64,000 bases of DNA, from the NCBI GenBank assembly GCA_030653505.1, contig JAURZK010000038.1, positions 186,001 to 250,000 on the forward strand, written 5' to 3'. Below are positions 55,501-63,500 of the stretch, one piece after another. Below the pieces are notes generated by a model. That model had not been told where the DNA came from. It was given only the letters and a program-made list of their open reading frames with translations, and did not search any database. The DNA comes from Rubrivivax sp. (lineage in GTDB: Bacteria; Pseudomonadota; Gammaproteobacteria; Burkholderiales; Burkholderiaceae_C). The position numbers and the translations under genes are program-made. Numbering within the stretch: the stretch's first letter is position 1; each line of letters opens with the position of its first letter.

Positions 55501-57510
55501 GCGCCGGCATGCCGCACCAGACAGCACCGCCTGCTTCAGCTTCTCCTTGACGTTCCCCGCCAGGTACTCATCGGCCGTCTTCCAGTGATCGTCCGCCGGG
55601 TCCAGGAACACCTGACCGGCTTCGGCCAGCGCGTCCAGCACCGCCTGTTCCGGCGCCGACAGCAGCCGCGCCATGTAGGCCGGGTCGACCCGCCCGCGCC
55701 ACTGCATCGACGCTGCGAGTGCCTCGGTCGGCTCCCCCGCGACGGTCGGTTCGACCACGCGTGCCAGGGTACGCCGCGTGAACAGCGCCGCCTTGGTCGC
55801 CCGGTCCGACTCTTCGTCGTAGTGCTCCAGCGACAGCAGCAGCGGGTAGTCCGGGTCGCGCCGGAAGGCCAGCGCGTTGGCTCGTGTGGACAGGCAGCCA
55901 AGCCTCGCGACATAACGGTCGTAGCTGCCGTTGAGCAGCGCCCGCAGGTGCGCGATCTGGCTGTCACCGTCGTCTCTCAGCTGGGCATCGAGGACTGCCC
56001 GGGCCTGGTCGCGGATGCCACACAGGCCGACGATCCGCGCTCGCCGCGTGCCATTGAGCTGGTCATGCACATCGACCATCTCTTCACTCTCGACCCGGTG
56101 CACCCGCCCATGGTGCAGGCGGTAGCTCCCAGGCCTGGCGCCGGTGCTGGATGGCACCTTGGGGATGCCAGCGCTCTTATTCGCAACCGCCGCCCGATAC
56201 ACATCCGTCGGCAGCAGCTTGATTCGCTCCGGCAGTGCTGAGGCCAGGTCGCCTTCGAACACGGCGGTGGGCACGGCTTCGTAGCCGTTGCTCTCGGTCC
56301 GGATGCTGCCGATGCAGAACTCCGGGTGCCTGGCGTACCAGGCATTGATCTGCAGGTAGCGCTCGTAGCACTGCGGGTGGCGCAGGGCATCGGGCACGAT
56401 GGACAGCTTCAGCCACTCGCTGCCGACCACTTCCCCCGGCTCCCGCTTGCGCAGGAACAGGATGTCGGTCTGCACGTCGGTGGACGCGATGCCGGCGAAC
56501 GCGCCTTGGGGCAACCGGATGGCACCCAGCAGGTGGGCCTGCGCGCCGATGTACTGGCGTACCGCGTCGTCCAGGGCATCCATCGTGTAGGTGGTGGTGA
56601 TGAAGCACACCAGACCGCCAGGCCGCACCAGGTCCAGGGCGCGGCCGAAGAAGTAGTTGTGGATGCTGAAGCGGGCGTAGGCCCGGTTGCTCAGGTCGGC
56701 GACCTTGTACTTGCCGAACGGTACGTTGCCGACAACGACGTCGAACCAGTTGTCTGGCAGCGGCGTCTTCTCGAACGGCGCGATGCGGACATCGACGCCG
56801 CCAGAGGCGTAAAGCGCCTTGAGCATCTGTCCCGACAGGCGGTCGATCTCGATGGCCGTGACCTGGCTGTTTTCCGCCACGCTGCGTGGCATGGCGCCGA
56901 TGAAGTGGCCGATGCCGGCGGCGGGTTCGAGGATGCGACCGCCCGTGAAGCCGAAGCGTTCGATGGCCTGCCACATCGCCTCGATCACATGGATCGGGGT
57001 GTAGTGGCTGGTGTTCACCGAGGCCCGGGCGGACTCGTACTCATCGTCGGTCAGCAGGTCGCGCAGTTGCGTGGCGCGTCGGGCCCAGGCCTTGTCGTCG
57101 CTTTCGGCGTTGAAGCTGGCCGGTAGGCCGCCCCAACCTGTGAAGCGCAGGAGCCTGCCGCGCTCGGCCGTGTAGGGTGGCCTGTCCTGGCATTCAACGT
57201 GCCGAAGCGTCGCAATGGCAGCCAGGTTGGCATCGAACTTGGTGGCGGCGCCACCCAGGTTGTCCAGATCGGCTTGTCGCAGCGCCGGCCACAGCGAGCG
57301 CGGTGCGGAATCGGTGTCGATCCCTGCGACGCGCCAGGTGGCGCGCTGCGAGTCCGAGAGAACGGTCTCGGCGAACTCGACGTCGGCCGCTACCGAGACG
57401 TCATTGACCGGCGGGTGAACCTCAGGGATTGAAACGGATGACTCGGTGGTGTCCACGGGTTCGGGGTCGAACCCAGGCAGCCACATGGAAGGCGCGATGA
57501 AGCGGGCCAT
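52516..57510 (-). CDS. N6-adenine methylase / Snf2-like helicase fusion of conjugative elements
   Basis: 1664 residues from the ATG at 57510 (MARFIAPSMW). The N-terminal third has a SAM-dependent methylase: SHYTPIHVIEAMWQAIERFG then GGRILEPAAGIGHFIGAM (SAM site) and a catalytic loop GNVPFGKYKV in which NPPF is replaced by NVPF. The central third is a superfamily 2 helicase: VVGAGKTAVCVAAGMELRR, a DEAH-type box VDEAH, and STATPVANTMAEIHT. A C-terminal helicase half (LGSTAKMGIGTNVQTRL, WRPCDVEQREGRILRQGNE) and helical tail follow. This large protein is common in SXT/PFGI-like elements and may protect or process element DNA. Its real activity is not shown. Confidence 0.85.
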   Translation of the reverse strand: MARFIAPSMWLPGFDPEPVDTTESSVSIPEVHPPVNDVSVAADVEFAETVLSDSQRATWRVAGIDTDSAPRSLWPALRQADLDNLGGAATKFDANLAAIATLRHVECQDRPPYTAERGRLLRFTGWGGLPASFNAESDDKAWARRATQLRDLLTDDEYESARASVNTSHYTPIHVIEAMWQAIERFGFTGGRILEPAAGIGHFIGAMPRSVAENSQVTAIEIDRLSGQMLKALYASGGVDVRIAPFEKTPLPDNWFDVVVGNVPFGKYKVADLSNRAYARFSIHNYFFGRALDLVRPGGLVCFITTTYTMDALDDAVRQYIGAQAHLLGAIRLPQGAFAGIASTDVQTDILFLRKREPGEVVGSEWLKLSIVPDALRHPQCYERYLQINAWYARHPEFCIGSIRTESNGYEAVPTAVFEGDLASALPERIKLLPTDVYRAAVANKSAGIPKVPSSTGARPGSYRLHHGRVHRVESEEMVDVHDQLNGTRRARIVGLCGIRDQARAVLDAQLRDDGDSQIAHLRALLNGSYDRYVARLGCLSTRANALAFRRDPDYPLLLSLEHYDEESDRATKAALFTRRTLARVVEPTVAGEPTEALAASMQWRGRVDPAYMARLLSAPEQAVLDALAEAGQVFLDPADDHWKTADEYLAGNVKEKLKQAVLSGAACRRNIEALEEVEPEDLLPAAIEPRLGAVWIPAVEVETFVQEVLELKDCDVGYSAQAGAWSVRYRDWDARQNVKVTQEFGTSRMNAIELVQCALNVQVPTVRDRDPETDKYIVNPDETLAAREKLGLIKERFALWAFDDATRREKLCRIYNDLFNATRQRQFDGAHLKLPGFSHCFELHPHQKDAIWRVLQSGNTGLFHVVGAGKTAVCVAAGMELRRLGFVNKPCHVVPNHMLAQYTAEFVRLYPNAAVLMAGKEDLEGDRRRELVSRIATGDWDAVVITHSSFERIKVSPQFTERFIKDIIMEIEMAVRAERSNDRGNRIVKQLEAMKKNWAVRLEKLLADKKKDDLLTWEQLGIDCLFVDEAHLHKNLYRFTKMTRVAGLPLTNSERAFDLYLKTRYTMQVHGHAQRGVVFSTATPVANTMAEIHTMMRYLQPRRLEELGLQQFDAWAATFGESVTALEIAPDGSGYRMHTRFARFINVPELMAVFGEVADIRTAEMLKLPVPRLRGEKPRIVACPASKALKAFVQTLVQRAEEVRSGHVKPQDDNMLAITTDGRKAALDFRLVAPQALFDENGKVAACLREVLAIRERSIAFRGAQLVFCDMSSPKGGHAFSVYDDLQARLMEAGVPGKEIAFVHDAETDTQKATLFKAVREGRVRVLLGSTAKMGIGTNVQTRLCALHHLDAPWRPCDVEQREGRILRQGNECEDVEIFRYVTEGSFDSYMWQTLETKARFIAQVMKGDKGIRSLEDVELAALSYAEVKALASGNPLVIEKAGVDAEVARLSTLFSVWRNQRYANESEVSRLPMMIEAQQRKVALYAQDVARIEPQTLQGICLEVGGRKIAGPDAVGEALRGLIKATRDELRAGGREIEQIVGRFGGFELGVQATRGEEVPTLYLSGACLYQATPYQTGPALVAALVDLLGSIPKQHAAGEAQLQVRRKRLDDIRLELQRPFEHEGRLLDLMARQRELLKRLDLDKDEAGSSRVDAEEIREAA

Positions 57511-57517
57511 GGGTGTT

Positions 57518-57532
57518 CTCCAATTGAATTGG
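57518..57532 (-). promoter_or_regulatory. RBS and short hairpin in the leader of the methylase-helicase gene
   Basis: The transcript leader has CCAATT-C-AATTGG, a 6-bp stem, whose downstream arm overlaps the Shine-Dalgarno GGAG (57518-57521), 7 nt before the ATG at 57510. This could partly mask the ribosome site, as at 45518. Confidence 0.5.
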
Positions 57533-57540
57533 GGAGACAC

Positions 57541-58043
57541 GCCCACCCGCAGCGGGGAGACGTGCTCCCCGTGGGTGGGATGGCATGAAGGGGTCGCGGT
57601 CGACCCGGGGCCGGCCGTCAAGCGACGCCAGGCAGGCTGATTCAGCTCAGGGCGTTGCCCCGATGCTTTCGGTGGTGCGCGGTGGCCGCACACGCGAAGA
57701 AGGCGGGTAACGACCGCGACGCCTGAACAGATTCAGGAGCGCTCGGATGAGCGCGCTTTGGCCGAAGCCAAGATGCACTGGCAGTGTGTGCGTGGGCCGC
57801 CCGAGCGTGCCGGTGGCATGGCGACTCGCCATGCAAAAGCGCTGGCGCGGTGGTGCCGATCGCGATGGCAACGGCGGACTGTTCGCCGAACCCGCAGCCC
57901 AGACACCCGTCTGCGAGAGACCGGCAGGCCACTGATCCCGAAACCCCGTGTGTTTGCCGGCGATTGCCGCTGGCGGCACGGCGACGGGCGGTCGAGCATG
58001 CATGCATAGCAGCCGCGGAGAACCGCAGTCTGGAGGGTAGGCC
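57541..58043. promoter_or_regulatory. 503-nt divergent intergenic region with two adjacent hairpins
   Basis: It lies between the methylase-helicase gene (minus) and recombinase-like paralogue B (plus). It holds two neighbouring inverted repeats (57722-57754), a short sequence shared with the 46.74 kb intergenic region, and the paralogue's RBS (GGAGG at 58033-58037). No gene with a good start and family match was found. It is a candidate for a regulatory hub or transfer origin. Confidence 0.45.
57722..57754. repeat. Pair of adjacent 6-bp inverted repeats with 4-nt loops
   Basis: Hairpin 1 is CCTGAA-caga-TTCAGG (57722-57737); hairpin 2 is GCGCTC-ggat-GAGCGC (57739-57754), separated by one base. 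Both have the same stem length and loop size. No T run follows, so a terminator is unlikely. Confidence 0.6.
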
Positions 58044-58985
58044 ATGCCAGCCGATCAAGAGCCCGAGCGGGGCAACGAGAACGCCGTGCAAGCCGTCGAG
58101 ATGTTGAAGGCCGTGGTCGATGGTGCCACCTATGACGCCGTGGCCACGCGCTTCGGCGTGACGCGCACGGCCGTCGAACGCCGCATCAAGGCCGTCGCCG
58201 CGCGATTGAGCAAAGAGGTCGGCATCGAGGGGCTGAACGCCGACGGCGTGGCCTTTGTGCAGCGGCTGCGCCAGCACCGCGCTGCGATCCTGGTGGCACT
58301 GGCTGGCTTCGAGCCGCCGGCGCCGTTCGGCCCGCGCCAGCACCGGGTGGTTTCAGGTGAAGAGATCACGCAGGCAGCGCTGCGGATCAAGGCGCGCAGT
58401 GCGCGGCCTTGGCATGACCAGTCGCTGTTCTACATGCTGTTCGCGACCGGCGCGCGCCCCTTGGAGATCGCCCGGCTCGAGGTGCGCGACTACCTCGGCC
58501 CGGACGGCAGCGTGCGCCGCGCATCCGAACTGCGGGCCGATACCGCGATCACGGGCAAGCCGCGCCCGCTGTACTTCATCAGCACCCGGCTCGACGATGC
58601 ACTCGCGGCCTACCTGCGCGAGCGCATCGAGCAGGGCCTGGGCCTTGCCGCAAGCACCGACTACCGGGGCCTGGATCCCCGGAGCTGCCTGTTCCTGTCG
58701 CCGGCCGGACTCGGCTTCGCAATCAGGCCGTATGGCGAAGAGGGGCAGCGCCGCTACCTGTGCCGTCCGATCCTGGAGGCCTACCGCAAGCTTTTTCGCC
58801 ATGCCGACCTGCGCGACGTGACGCCGCTGTCGGCGCGGCACACCGTCGCGGCCCGGTTGTACGAACGCGGCGCGGACGAAGAGCAGGTGGGCCTGCTGCT
58901 CGGCATCAACGGCCGCAGCGCGGTGCGCGAACTGTTCCCGAAGCATCGGCCGGCGATGTCGGACCTGGTGCGCGAACTGGTGTGA
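58044..58985 (+). CDS. Tyrosine recombinase-like protein, catalytic tyrosine not evident (paralogue B)
   Basis: 313 residues. It is a close paralogue of 51474-52412: MLKAVVDGATYDAVATRFGV then TRTAVERRIKAVAARLS, GLNADGVAF, FATGARPLEIARLEVRDYL, and RHTVAARLYERGADEEQVGLLLG. It ends LGINGRSAVRELFPKHRPAM, again without the usual Tyr. The intervening methylase-helicase is on the other strand, so the two paralogues are direct repeats at both sides of it. It is followed 21 nt later by the DUF1173 gene. Confidence 0.75.
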   Translation: MPADQEPERGNENAVQAVEMLKAVVDGATYDAVATRFGVTRTAVERRIKAVAARLSKEVGIEGLNADGVAFVQRLRQHRAAILVALAGFEPPAPFGPRQHRVVSGEEITQAALRIKARSARPWHDQSLFYMLFATGARPLEIARLEVRDYLGPDGSVRRASELRADTAITGKPRPLYFISTRLDDALAAYLRERIEQGLGLAASTDYRGLDPRSCLFLSPAGLGFAIRPYGEEGQRRYLCRPILEAYRKLFRHADLRDVTPLSARHTVAARLYERGADEEQVGLLLGINGRSAVRELFPKHRPAMSDLVRELV

Positions 58986-59006
58986 CACGCTGGCGGCGCG
59001 ACGACG

Positions 59007-60215
59007 GTGGACATCCAACGTTTCTCCATCCTGGGGCGCGTGTGGAACGCAGACGACGCGCAGCTGCAGCAGGCGCTGGCCCGCGTCCACGACACGCCGG
59101 AACGGCCACGCTGTCTGTGCGTGGCTGGCGGCGTGGAGATGTACGTGGCCCGCCATCGGCAGTTCCTGGTCAAGCGGATGCCGGACACGGGCAGCCACCA
59201 TCATGCGAGCTGCCCGTCTTACGAGCCTGAGTCGCAGCAATCGGGATTGGGTGAGTTGATGGGCGAGGCGGTCGTCGAAACTGCTCTCGGGTGCGTGGAC
59301 CTGCGCGTTGACTTTCCATGGACGCGCACAGCGGGGCGTGGCGTCTCGCGTGGCGAAAGCGACGCGGAGGCCGACGTCGGCGTGGCCCGGCGCCGGATGA
59401 GCCTGCGGGCGCTGATGCACTTCCTGTTCGAGCGCGCCGGCTTCAACCGCTGGAGCCCGGCGATGGCGGGCAAGCGCAACCAGGGCGTGCTGCACAAGTA
59501 CCTGCTGGAGGCCGCCGAGGACGTGTCGGTGAAGGGCGTGGCGTTGATCGAGCGCCTGTATGTGCCCGAGCCCTTCAGCGAGGCGACCAAGGCCGATGCC
59601 GCGCAGCGCCGCCGCGAGAAGCTGGCCGTGCTGCGGCCCCACGATGGTCACAGCCCGCTGGCCCTGGTGCTGGGCGAGTTCAAGGCCAGCGAAACCACGT
59701 TGAGTGGCTGCAGAGTCAGGATCAAGCACATGCCCAATGCGCCGCTGTTGATCGCTGCCAAGACCTGGGCAAGGATCGAGAAGGTGTTCGCCCCGATGTT
59801 CGAAGCCAGGGATGCGGACACCGGCCACAAGGTGCGCTTGATGCTGGCCGCCCTGGTCCGGGCGCGGCGCGAGTACACCTACGAGATCGACGCCGCCAGC
59901 CTGATGATGACCACCGAGCACTGGATTCCGATCGACGGGATTCACGAGCTGCCGCTGGTGCATGCCCTGGTTGAGCACAGGCGGCGGTTTGCAAAGCCGC
60001 TGCGCTACGACGCCGTGACGGCGGGCGCGTTCCCGAACGTGCTGTTGCTGGACATGGGGCCGAAGCCCGTGCCCTTGCACGTCGTCAGCGCCTTCATGCC
60101 ACCGAAGGCCCGCGTGGACAAGGAGCATGCGATCACGCGGGCCGGAGAGGCGGTGTGGGTGTGGGCGACCGACCAGCCCATGCCGCCGCTCCCGACGCTG
60201 GTGGGGCAGCGATAG
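59007..60215 (+). CDS. DUF1173-family element protein
   Basis: 402 residues, GTG start. It matches the DUF1173 type of conjugative-element protein: RCLCVAGGVEMYVARHRQF, KRMPDTGSHHHASCPSYEP near residue 60 (a possible metal or nucleic-acid site), ALMHFLFERAGFNRWSPAMA and the C-terminal WVWATDQPMPPLP. Function is unknown. It lies between a recombinase-like gene and the RDF-like gene, in the same direction. Confidence 0.78.
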   Translation: MDIQRFSILGRVWNADDAQLQQALARVHDTPERPRCLCVAGGVEMYVARHRQFLVKRMPDTGSHHHASCPSYEPESQQSGLGELMGEAVVETALGCVDLRVDFPWTRTAGRGVSRGESDAEADVGVARRRMSLRALMHFLFERAGFNRWSPAMAGKRNQGVLHKYLLEAAEDVSVKGVALIERLYVPEPFSEATKADAAQRRREKLAVLRPHDGHSPLALVLGEFKASETTLSGCRVRIKHMPNAPLLIAAKTWARIEKVFAPMFEARDADTGHKVRLMLAALVRARREYTYEIDAASLMMTTEHWIPIDGIHELPLVHALVEHRRRFAKPLRYDAVTAGAFPNVLLLDMGPKPVPLHVVSAFMPPKARVDKEHAITRAGEAVWVWATDQPMPPLPTLVGQR

Positions 60216-60331
60216 CAGGGCCGTCGGCAGCGTCACCCCGCAAGGCGGAACGGTCGCGAGACAGGGTTGACGCGGCCCGAGCTGGCGAGAGCATGGAAGC
60301 GACACATTCGCAAACCATCAGGAGCGCAGAG

Positions 60332-61648
60332 ATGACGCAATCCATCGTCAGCCACCGCGGCAGCGACGCGGTGCCGGCCACCGTGCTGGGGCAAGGCCCA
60401 GCGCGCATTCCGACCGGCGGGAAGATCCGCGCCGGCACCAAGATCCTGAGCCGAACCGCCGCCGAGAACCCGCAGGCGCGCGCGATCTACGAACAGGGCG
60501 TCGCGGCGGGCCAGTCGTTCGACCAGATCGAGCAGGCGCTGGCCACGGCCCTGCCGCGCCTGAAGACGCCGCTGGTGCCGAAGAACGTGCCATGGTTCAC
60601 TGTGCGCGGGCAGGATTTCTCGAACCCGGAGATCGCGCAGCAGATTCTCGGCGCCTATGGCGAAGATCGCGGCGATGGCCATCGGCTCTATCGCTTTCCG
60701 GTCGTGTTCCCGTCGGACCTCTGGCAAGTGGTGATGCCGCATGAACTGGCGGCCTGGGGCGCGAACGAAAAGCGCTACTGGTCGGAGTACTCGCCAGACG
60801 GGCGAGTTCGCCATTGCAAGACCCATGCGCCGGTGCAATTCAACGACACGGGCAAGCGTGTGATCCGCGTCTTCGGCGGCCGCAAGACGGTGGCACGAGA
60901 CGCCAACGGCGGCCAGTGTGACCCCGAGTCCTGCCCCGAATACCAGCAGCGGGAGTGCAACCTCAGCGGACGCTTCCTGTTCTTCATTCCCGGCATCCGG
61001 TCGATCAGCGCGTTCGAGTTGCACACGCGCAGCTTCTACGCGATGAACGCAGCGATCCAGAAGTTCGAGACCATCGGTTTTCTGCGCGGCGGGCGCATCT
61101 CGGGTTTCCTGGATCGACACCGCACGCCGTTCTATCTGAGCAAGAAGCTGGTGGAGGTGGCGCACATCGACGATCAGGGGCGGCCGATCAGGGTGCCGCA
61201 GTGGATCATCGAACTCGAAGCGCCGGTGGACGTGACCGCATTGCTGCGGGATCGAGAGGACGACGAGACAGCGCTCATGCAGGCCCAGCTCGCGACCCAG
61301 ATCCTCAGCGGGCCGTCGGTGGTCGAGCCCGTCGGCGACGACCTTGCCTTGCCCGAAGAAGCGCAGGCGCGCGCTACACCGTTGCCAGCGCACGCTGCAC
61401 CACAACCACAGGTTCCCAACCGACGCCCCACGCTGGAAGACCTGTTGTGCCGTGCGCAAGCCTGCGGCATCGACCCGCAGCGCTACGCCGCCTATGCCGA
61501 CCTTCGCTGGGGTCGTGGCTGGAAGCTCAACCCGCAGGGGAGGGCACGGGCCTGGGACGAAATGGAGCGCTACCGCAATGATTCTGCGGGTTATCTCGAC
61601 AAGATCGAGAGCGAGTTGCAGCTGGTGTCCGCGGGGAGAACGGCATGA
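60332..61648 (+). CDS. RDF/Gp3-like 'hydrolase or metal-binding' element protein
   Basis: 438 residues from the ATG at 60332 with AGGAG upstream. The start region RIPTGGKIRAGTKIL and the Cys cluster in CDPESCPEYQQREC then LSGRFLFFIPGI match the Gp3/recombination directionality factor-like family, in which the Cys residues bind metal. The C-terminal part is Ala/Pro-rich before a helical end (RWGRGWKLNPQGRARAWDEM). In conjugative elements this protein is often annotated as a hydrolase or metal-binding protein; a directionality role is possible. It overlaps the metallophosphoesterase by 4 nt. Confidence 0.75.
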   Translation: MTQSIVSHRGSDAVPATVLGQGPARIPTGGKIRAGTKILSRTAAENPQARAIYEQGVAAGQSFDQIEQALATALPRLKTPLVPKNVPWFTVRGQDFSNPEIAQQILGAYGEDRGDGHRLYRFPVVFPSDLWQVVMPHELAAWGANEKRYWSEYSPDGRVRHCKTHAPVQFNDTGKRVIRVFGGRKTVARDANGGQCDPESCPEYQQRECNLSGRFLFFIPGIRSISAFELHTRSFYAMNAAIQKFETIGFLRGGRISGFLDRHRTPFYLSKKLVEVAHIDDQGRPIRVPQWIIELEAPVDVTALLRDREDDETALMQAQLATQILSGPSVVEPVGDDLALPEEAQARATPLPAHAAPQPQVPNRRPTLEDLLCRAQACGIDPQRYAAYADLRWGRGWKLNPQGRARAWDEMERYRNDSAGYLDKIESELQLVSAGRTA

Positions 61649-62919
61649 TCCGCATCGCCCACTGTTCTGACTTGCACTACGGGCCGAAGAATCTGGCCGA
61701 GGCCGACCGGTGCTTCAGCGCTGCGGTGGACCGTGCCATCGCTTTGGGTGCGCAAGTGGCGGTGCTTTCTGGCGACGCAACCGACCACGCCCTCGACCTG
61801 CACTCGCCGTCGGCAGAGCGTCTGGCCAGGCAAGTGCGGCGGCTCGCCGACCATTGCCCGGTGCTGATGCTGCAGGGCACGTTCTCGCACGAACCACCGG
61901 GCACCTTGGGCATCTTTCGGCTGCTGGGCGGGCGCTACCCGGTGCACGTCGCTGACCGCATCGCGCAGGTTGGTCTGACAAACACCGGCCAGTGGGTGGT
62001 GTCAAGCGGCTGGCGCATCGACGCGGTGCCAGCGGGTGTGCAAGCCTTGTTCTCGTGCGTGCCCACCGTCAACAAGGCGATGGTCGCCGCCGCCGTTGGG
62101 GCCAGTGCTGCCGCTGACGCCACCGGCGAACATCTGGCGGCGCTGCTGGCCGGCTTTGCACAGAGCCACCGCGCTGCGCGTGAGCAGGGCGTGCCCAGCA
62201 TCGGCGTGTCGCACGGCACCGTGTTCGGTTGCCTCAGCGAGCACGGGGTGCCGATGGCCGGCTTCGACCATGAGTTCACCACCGGGGCGCTGTTCGCCGC
62301 CGAGACGCAGGCCTTCATGCTCGGGCACATCCACCGGCACCAGGCCTGGCAGCGCGCCGGAAGGGCGGGGCAACAGTGCGTGGCCTACGCCGGGTCTATC
62401 GGGCGCTTTCACTACGGCGAGGAAGGTGAGAAGGGCTTCCTGATGTGGGAGGTGGATGCCGAGGGCGCGCGCTTTGACCGGGTGCTCACGCCTGCGCGGC
62501 GGACGGTCGACATCGTGTTTGAAGGCAAGCCGGACCTTGACGCCCTGCGCACGGCCATCGCGCGGCAGAACATCGATGGCGCGCATGTTCGCGTCCGCTG
62601 GACCGTGGCGGACGAGGATCGTCACGAAGTGGACCGAGCGCTGATCCAGCGCGAGCTTGGGCAGGCTGCCGAGGTCAAGTTGGAGGGCCGCATCGTGCCC
62701 GTGGTGCGCACCCGCGCCGCCGGCATTTCAATGGCACCGAGTTTGGCCGACAAGGTGCGGCATTGGGCGCTGGTGACAAAAGTGCAATCTGGGCCGCTGC
62801 TGGCCTGCTTGGAGCAATTGGACGCGCAGACCGGCGACATGATCGCCGAGCGTCTATTGCGCGGCGAGTTGCCAGACGCGCGAAAAGGTGGGTGCCTGTC
62901 TGAGGCAGAGCCCGGTTGA
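61645..62919 (+). CDS. SbcD-like metallophosphoesterase of the element
   Basis: 424 residues, start overlapping the upstream stop (ATGA). The calcineurin-like core: CSDLHYGPKN (DxH), LSGDATDH (GDxxDH), and GHIHRHQ (GHxH). The usual GNHD motif is replaced by QGTFSHEPPG. A C-terminal domain of about 140 residues follows. Relatives are DNA exonucleases such as SbcD/Mre11, so a role in processing element DNA is plausible. It is the last gene of the DUF1173-RDF-like-phosphoesterase set. Confidence 0.82.
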   Translation: MIRIAHCSDLHYGPKNLAEADRCFSAAVDRAIALGAQVAVLSGDATDHALDLHSPSAERLARQVRRLADHCPVLMLQGTFSHEPPGTLGIFRLLGGRYPVHVADRIAQVGLTNTGQWVVSSGWRIDAVPAGVQALFSCVPTVNKAMVAAAVGASAAADATGEHLAALLAGFAQSHRAAREQGVPSIGVSHGTVFGCLSEHGVPMAGFDHEFTTGALFAAETQAFMLGHIHRHQAWQRAGRAGQQCVAYAGSIGRFHYGEEGEKGFLMWEVDAEGARFDRVLTPARRTVDIVFEGKPDLDALRTAIARQNIDGAHVRVRWTVADEDRHEVDRALIQRELGQAAEVKLEGRIVPVVRTRAAGISMAPSLADKVRHWALVTKVQSGPLLACLEQLDAQTGDMIAERLLRGELPDARKGGCLSEAEPG

Positions 62920-63007
62920 TCGTTGCCGCGACGAAAGTCCCAGCGTCAAGGGTTTCAAGCCCTGGGCGGCCTCCGGCTGTAAGGCACTTCGGTACACTTG
63001 CAGCCCT

Positions 63008-63361
63008 ATGCGCCGGTCTGCCGTCCTCCTCGTCATGTTGATTGCCATGTTTTGGCAATCAATGGCCTTCGCGCGAATTGGCTCGACGGTGAACGCGCTT
63101 GCCGATCCAGGGCACGCGACGTTGCATTGGCAGGAAGAGGGACACCACCATCATGAGGATGGGTCCTACCACCAGGATGATTCCAACGAGTCGACGCAGC
63201 ACGTGGTCATGGACCATGCCAGCGCATCGATGGCCCTCGCTTCGGCTGGCGCGCATGATTTCCCTGCCTTGGGGTCCGCCGCTCCTAGCGGCCTGAACGA
63301 GTCCCTTGTGCCCACCCCCACTCTCGACGGCCTGCTCAGGCCACCTCGCTCCCGTTCCTGA
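63008..63361 (+). CDS. CzcI-like His-rich periplasmic protein
   Basis: 117 residues with an N-terminal signal peptide (RRSAVLLVMLIAMFWQSMAFA) and a His-rich stretch (HATLHWQEEGHHHHEDGS, YHQDD). This matches CzcI of cobalt-zinc-cadmium resistance systems, a small metal-binding or regulatory factor before czcC. The next gene on the same strand is CzcC-like, which supports the call. Its exact function is not known. Confidence 0.72.
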   Translation: MRRSAVLLVMLIAMFWQSMAFARIGSTVNALADPGHATLHWQEEGHHHHEDGSYHQDDSNESTQHVVMDHASASMALASAGAHDFPALGSAAPSGLNESLVPTPTLDGLLRPPRSRS

Positions 63362-63500
63362 CCCGCCTTCGCGGCGGGCGTCCAGCTATGGACGCCCGGC
63401 CTCCCGCTGGCCCGGCACCCCACGCTAGTTCTTGTCCGCCCCTTGGGTTGACCTGAAAGCGTGTCCGGCCGGTCCCGGCTGTTGCATCGTCAGGATCATC

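Noticed and set aside
57647..58343. Several open frames in the intergenic region upstream of recombinase paralogue B
   Set aside because: They overlap the paralogue antisense or lack starts; none has a recognisable domain. The region is treated as regulatory.
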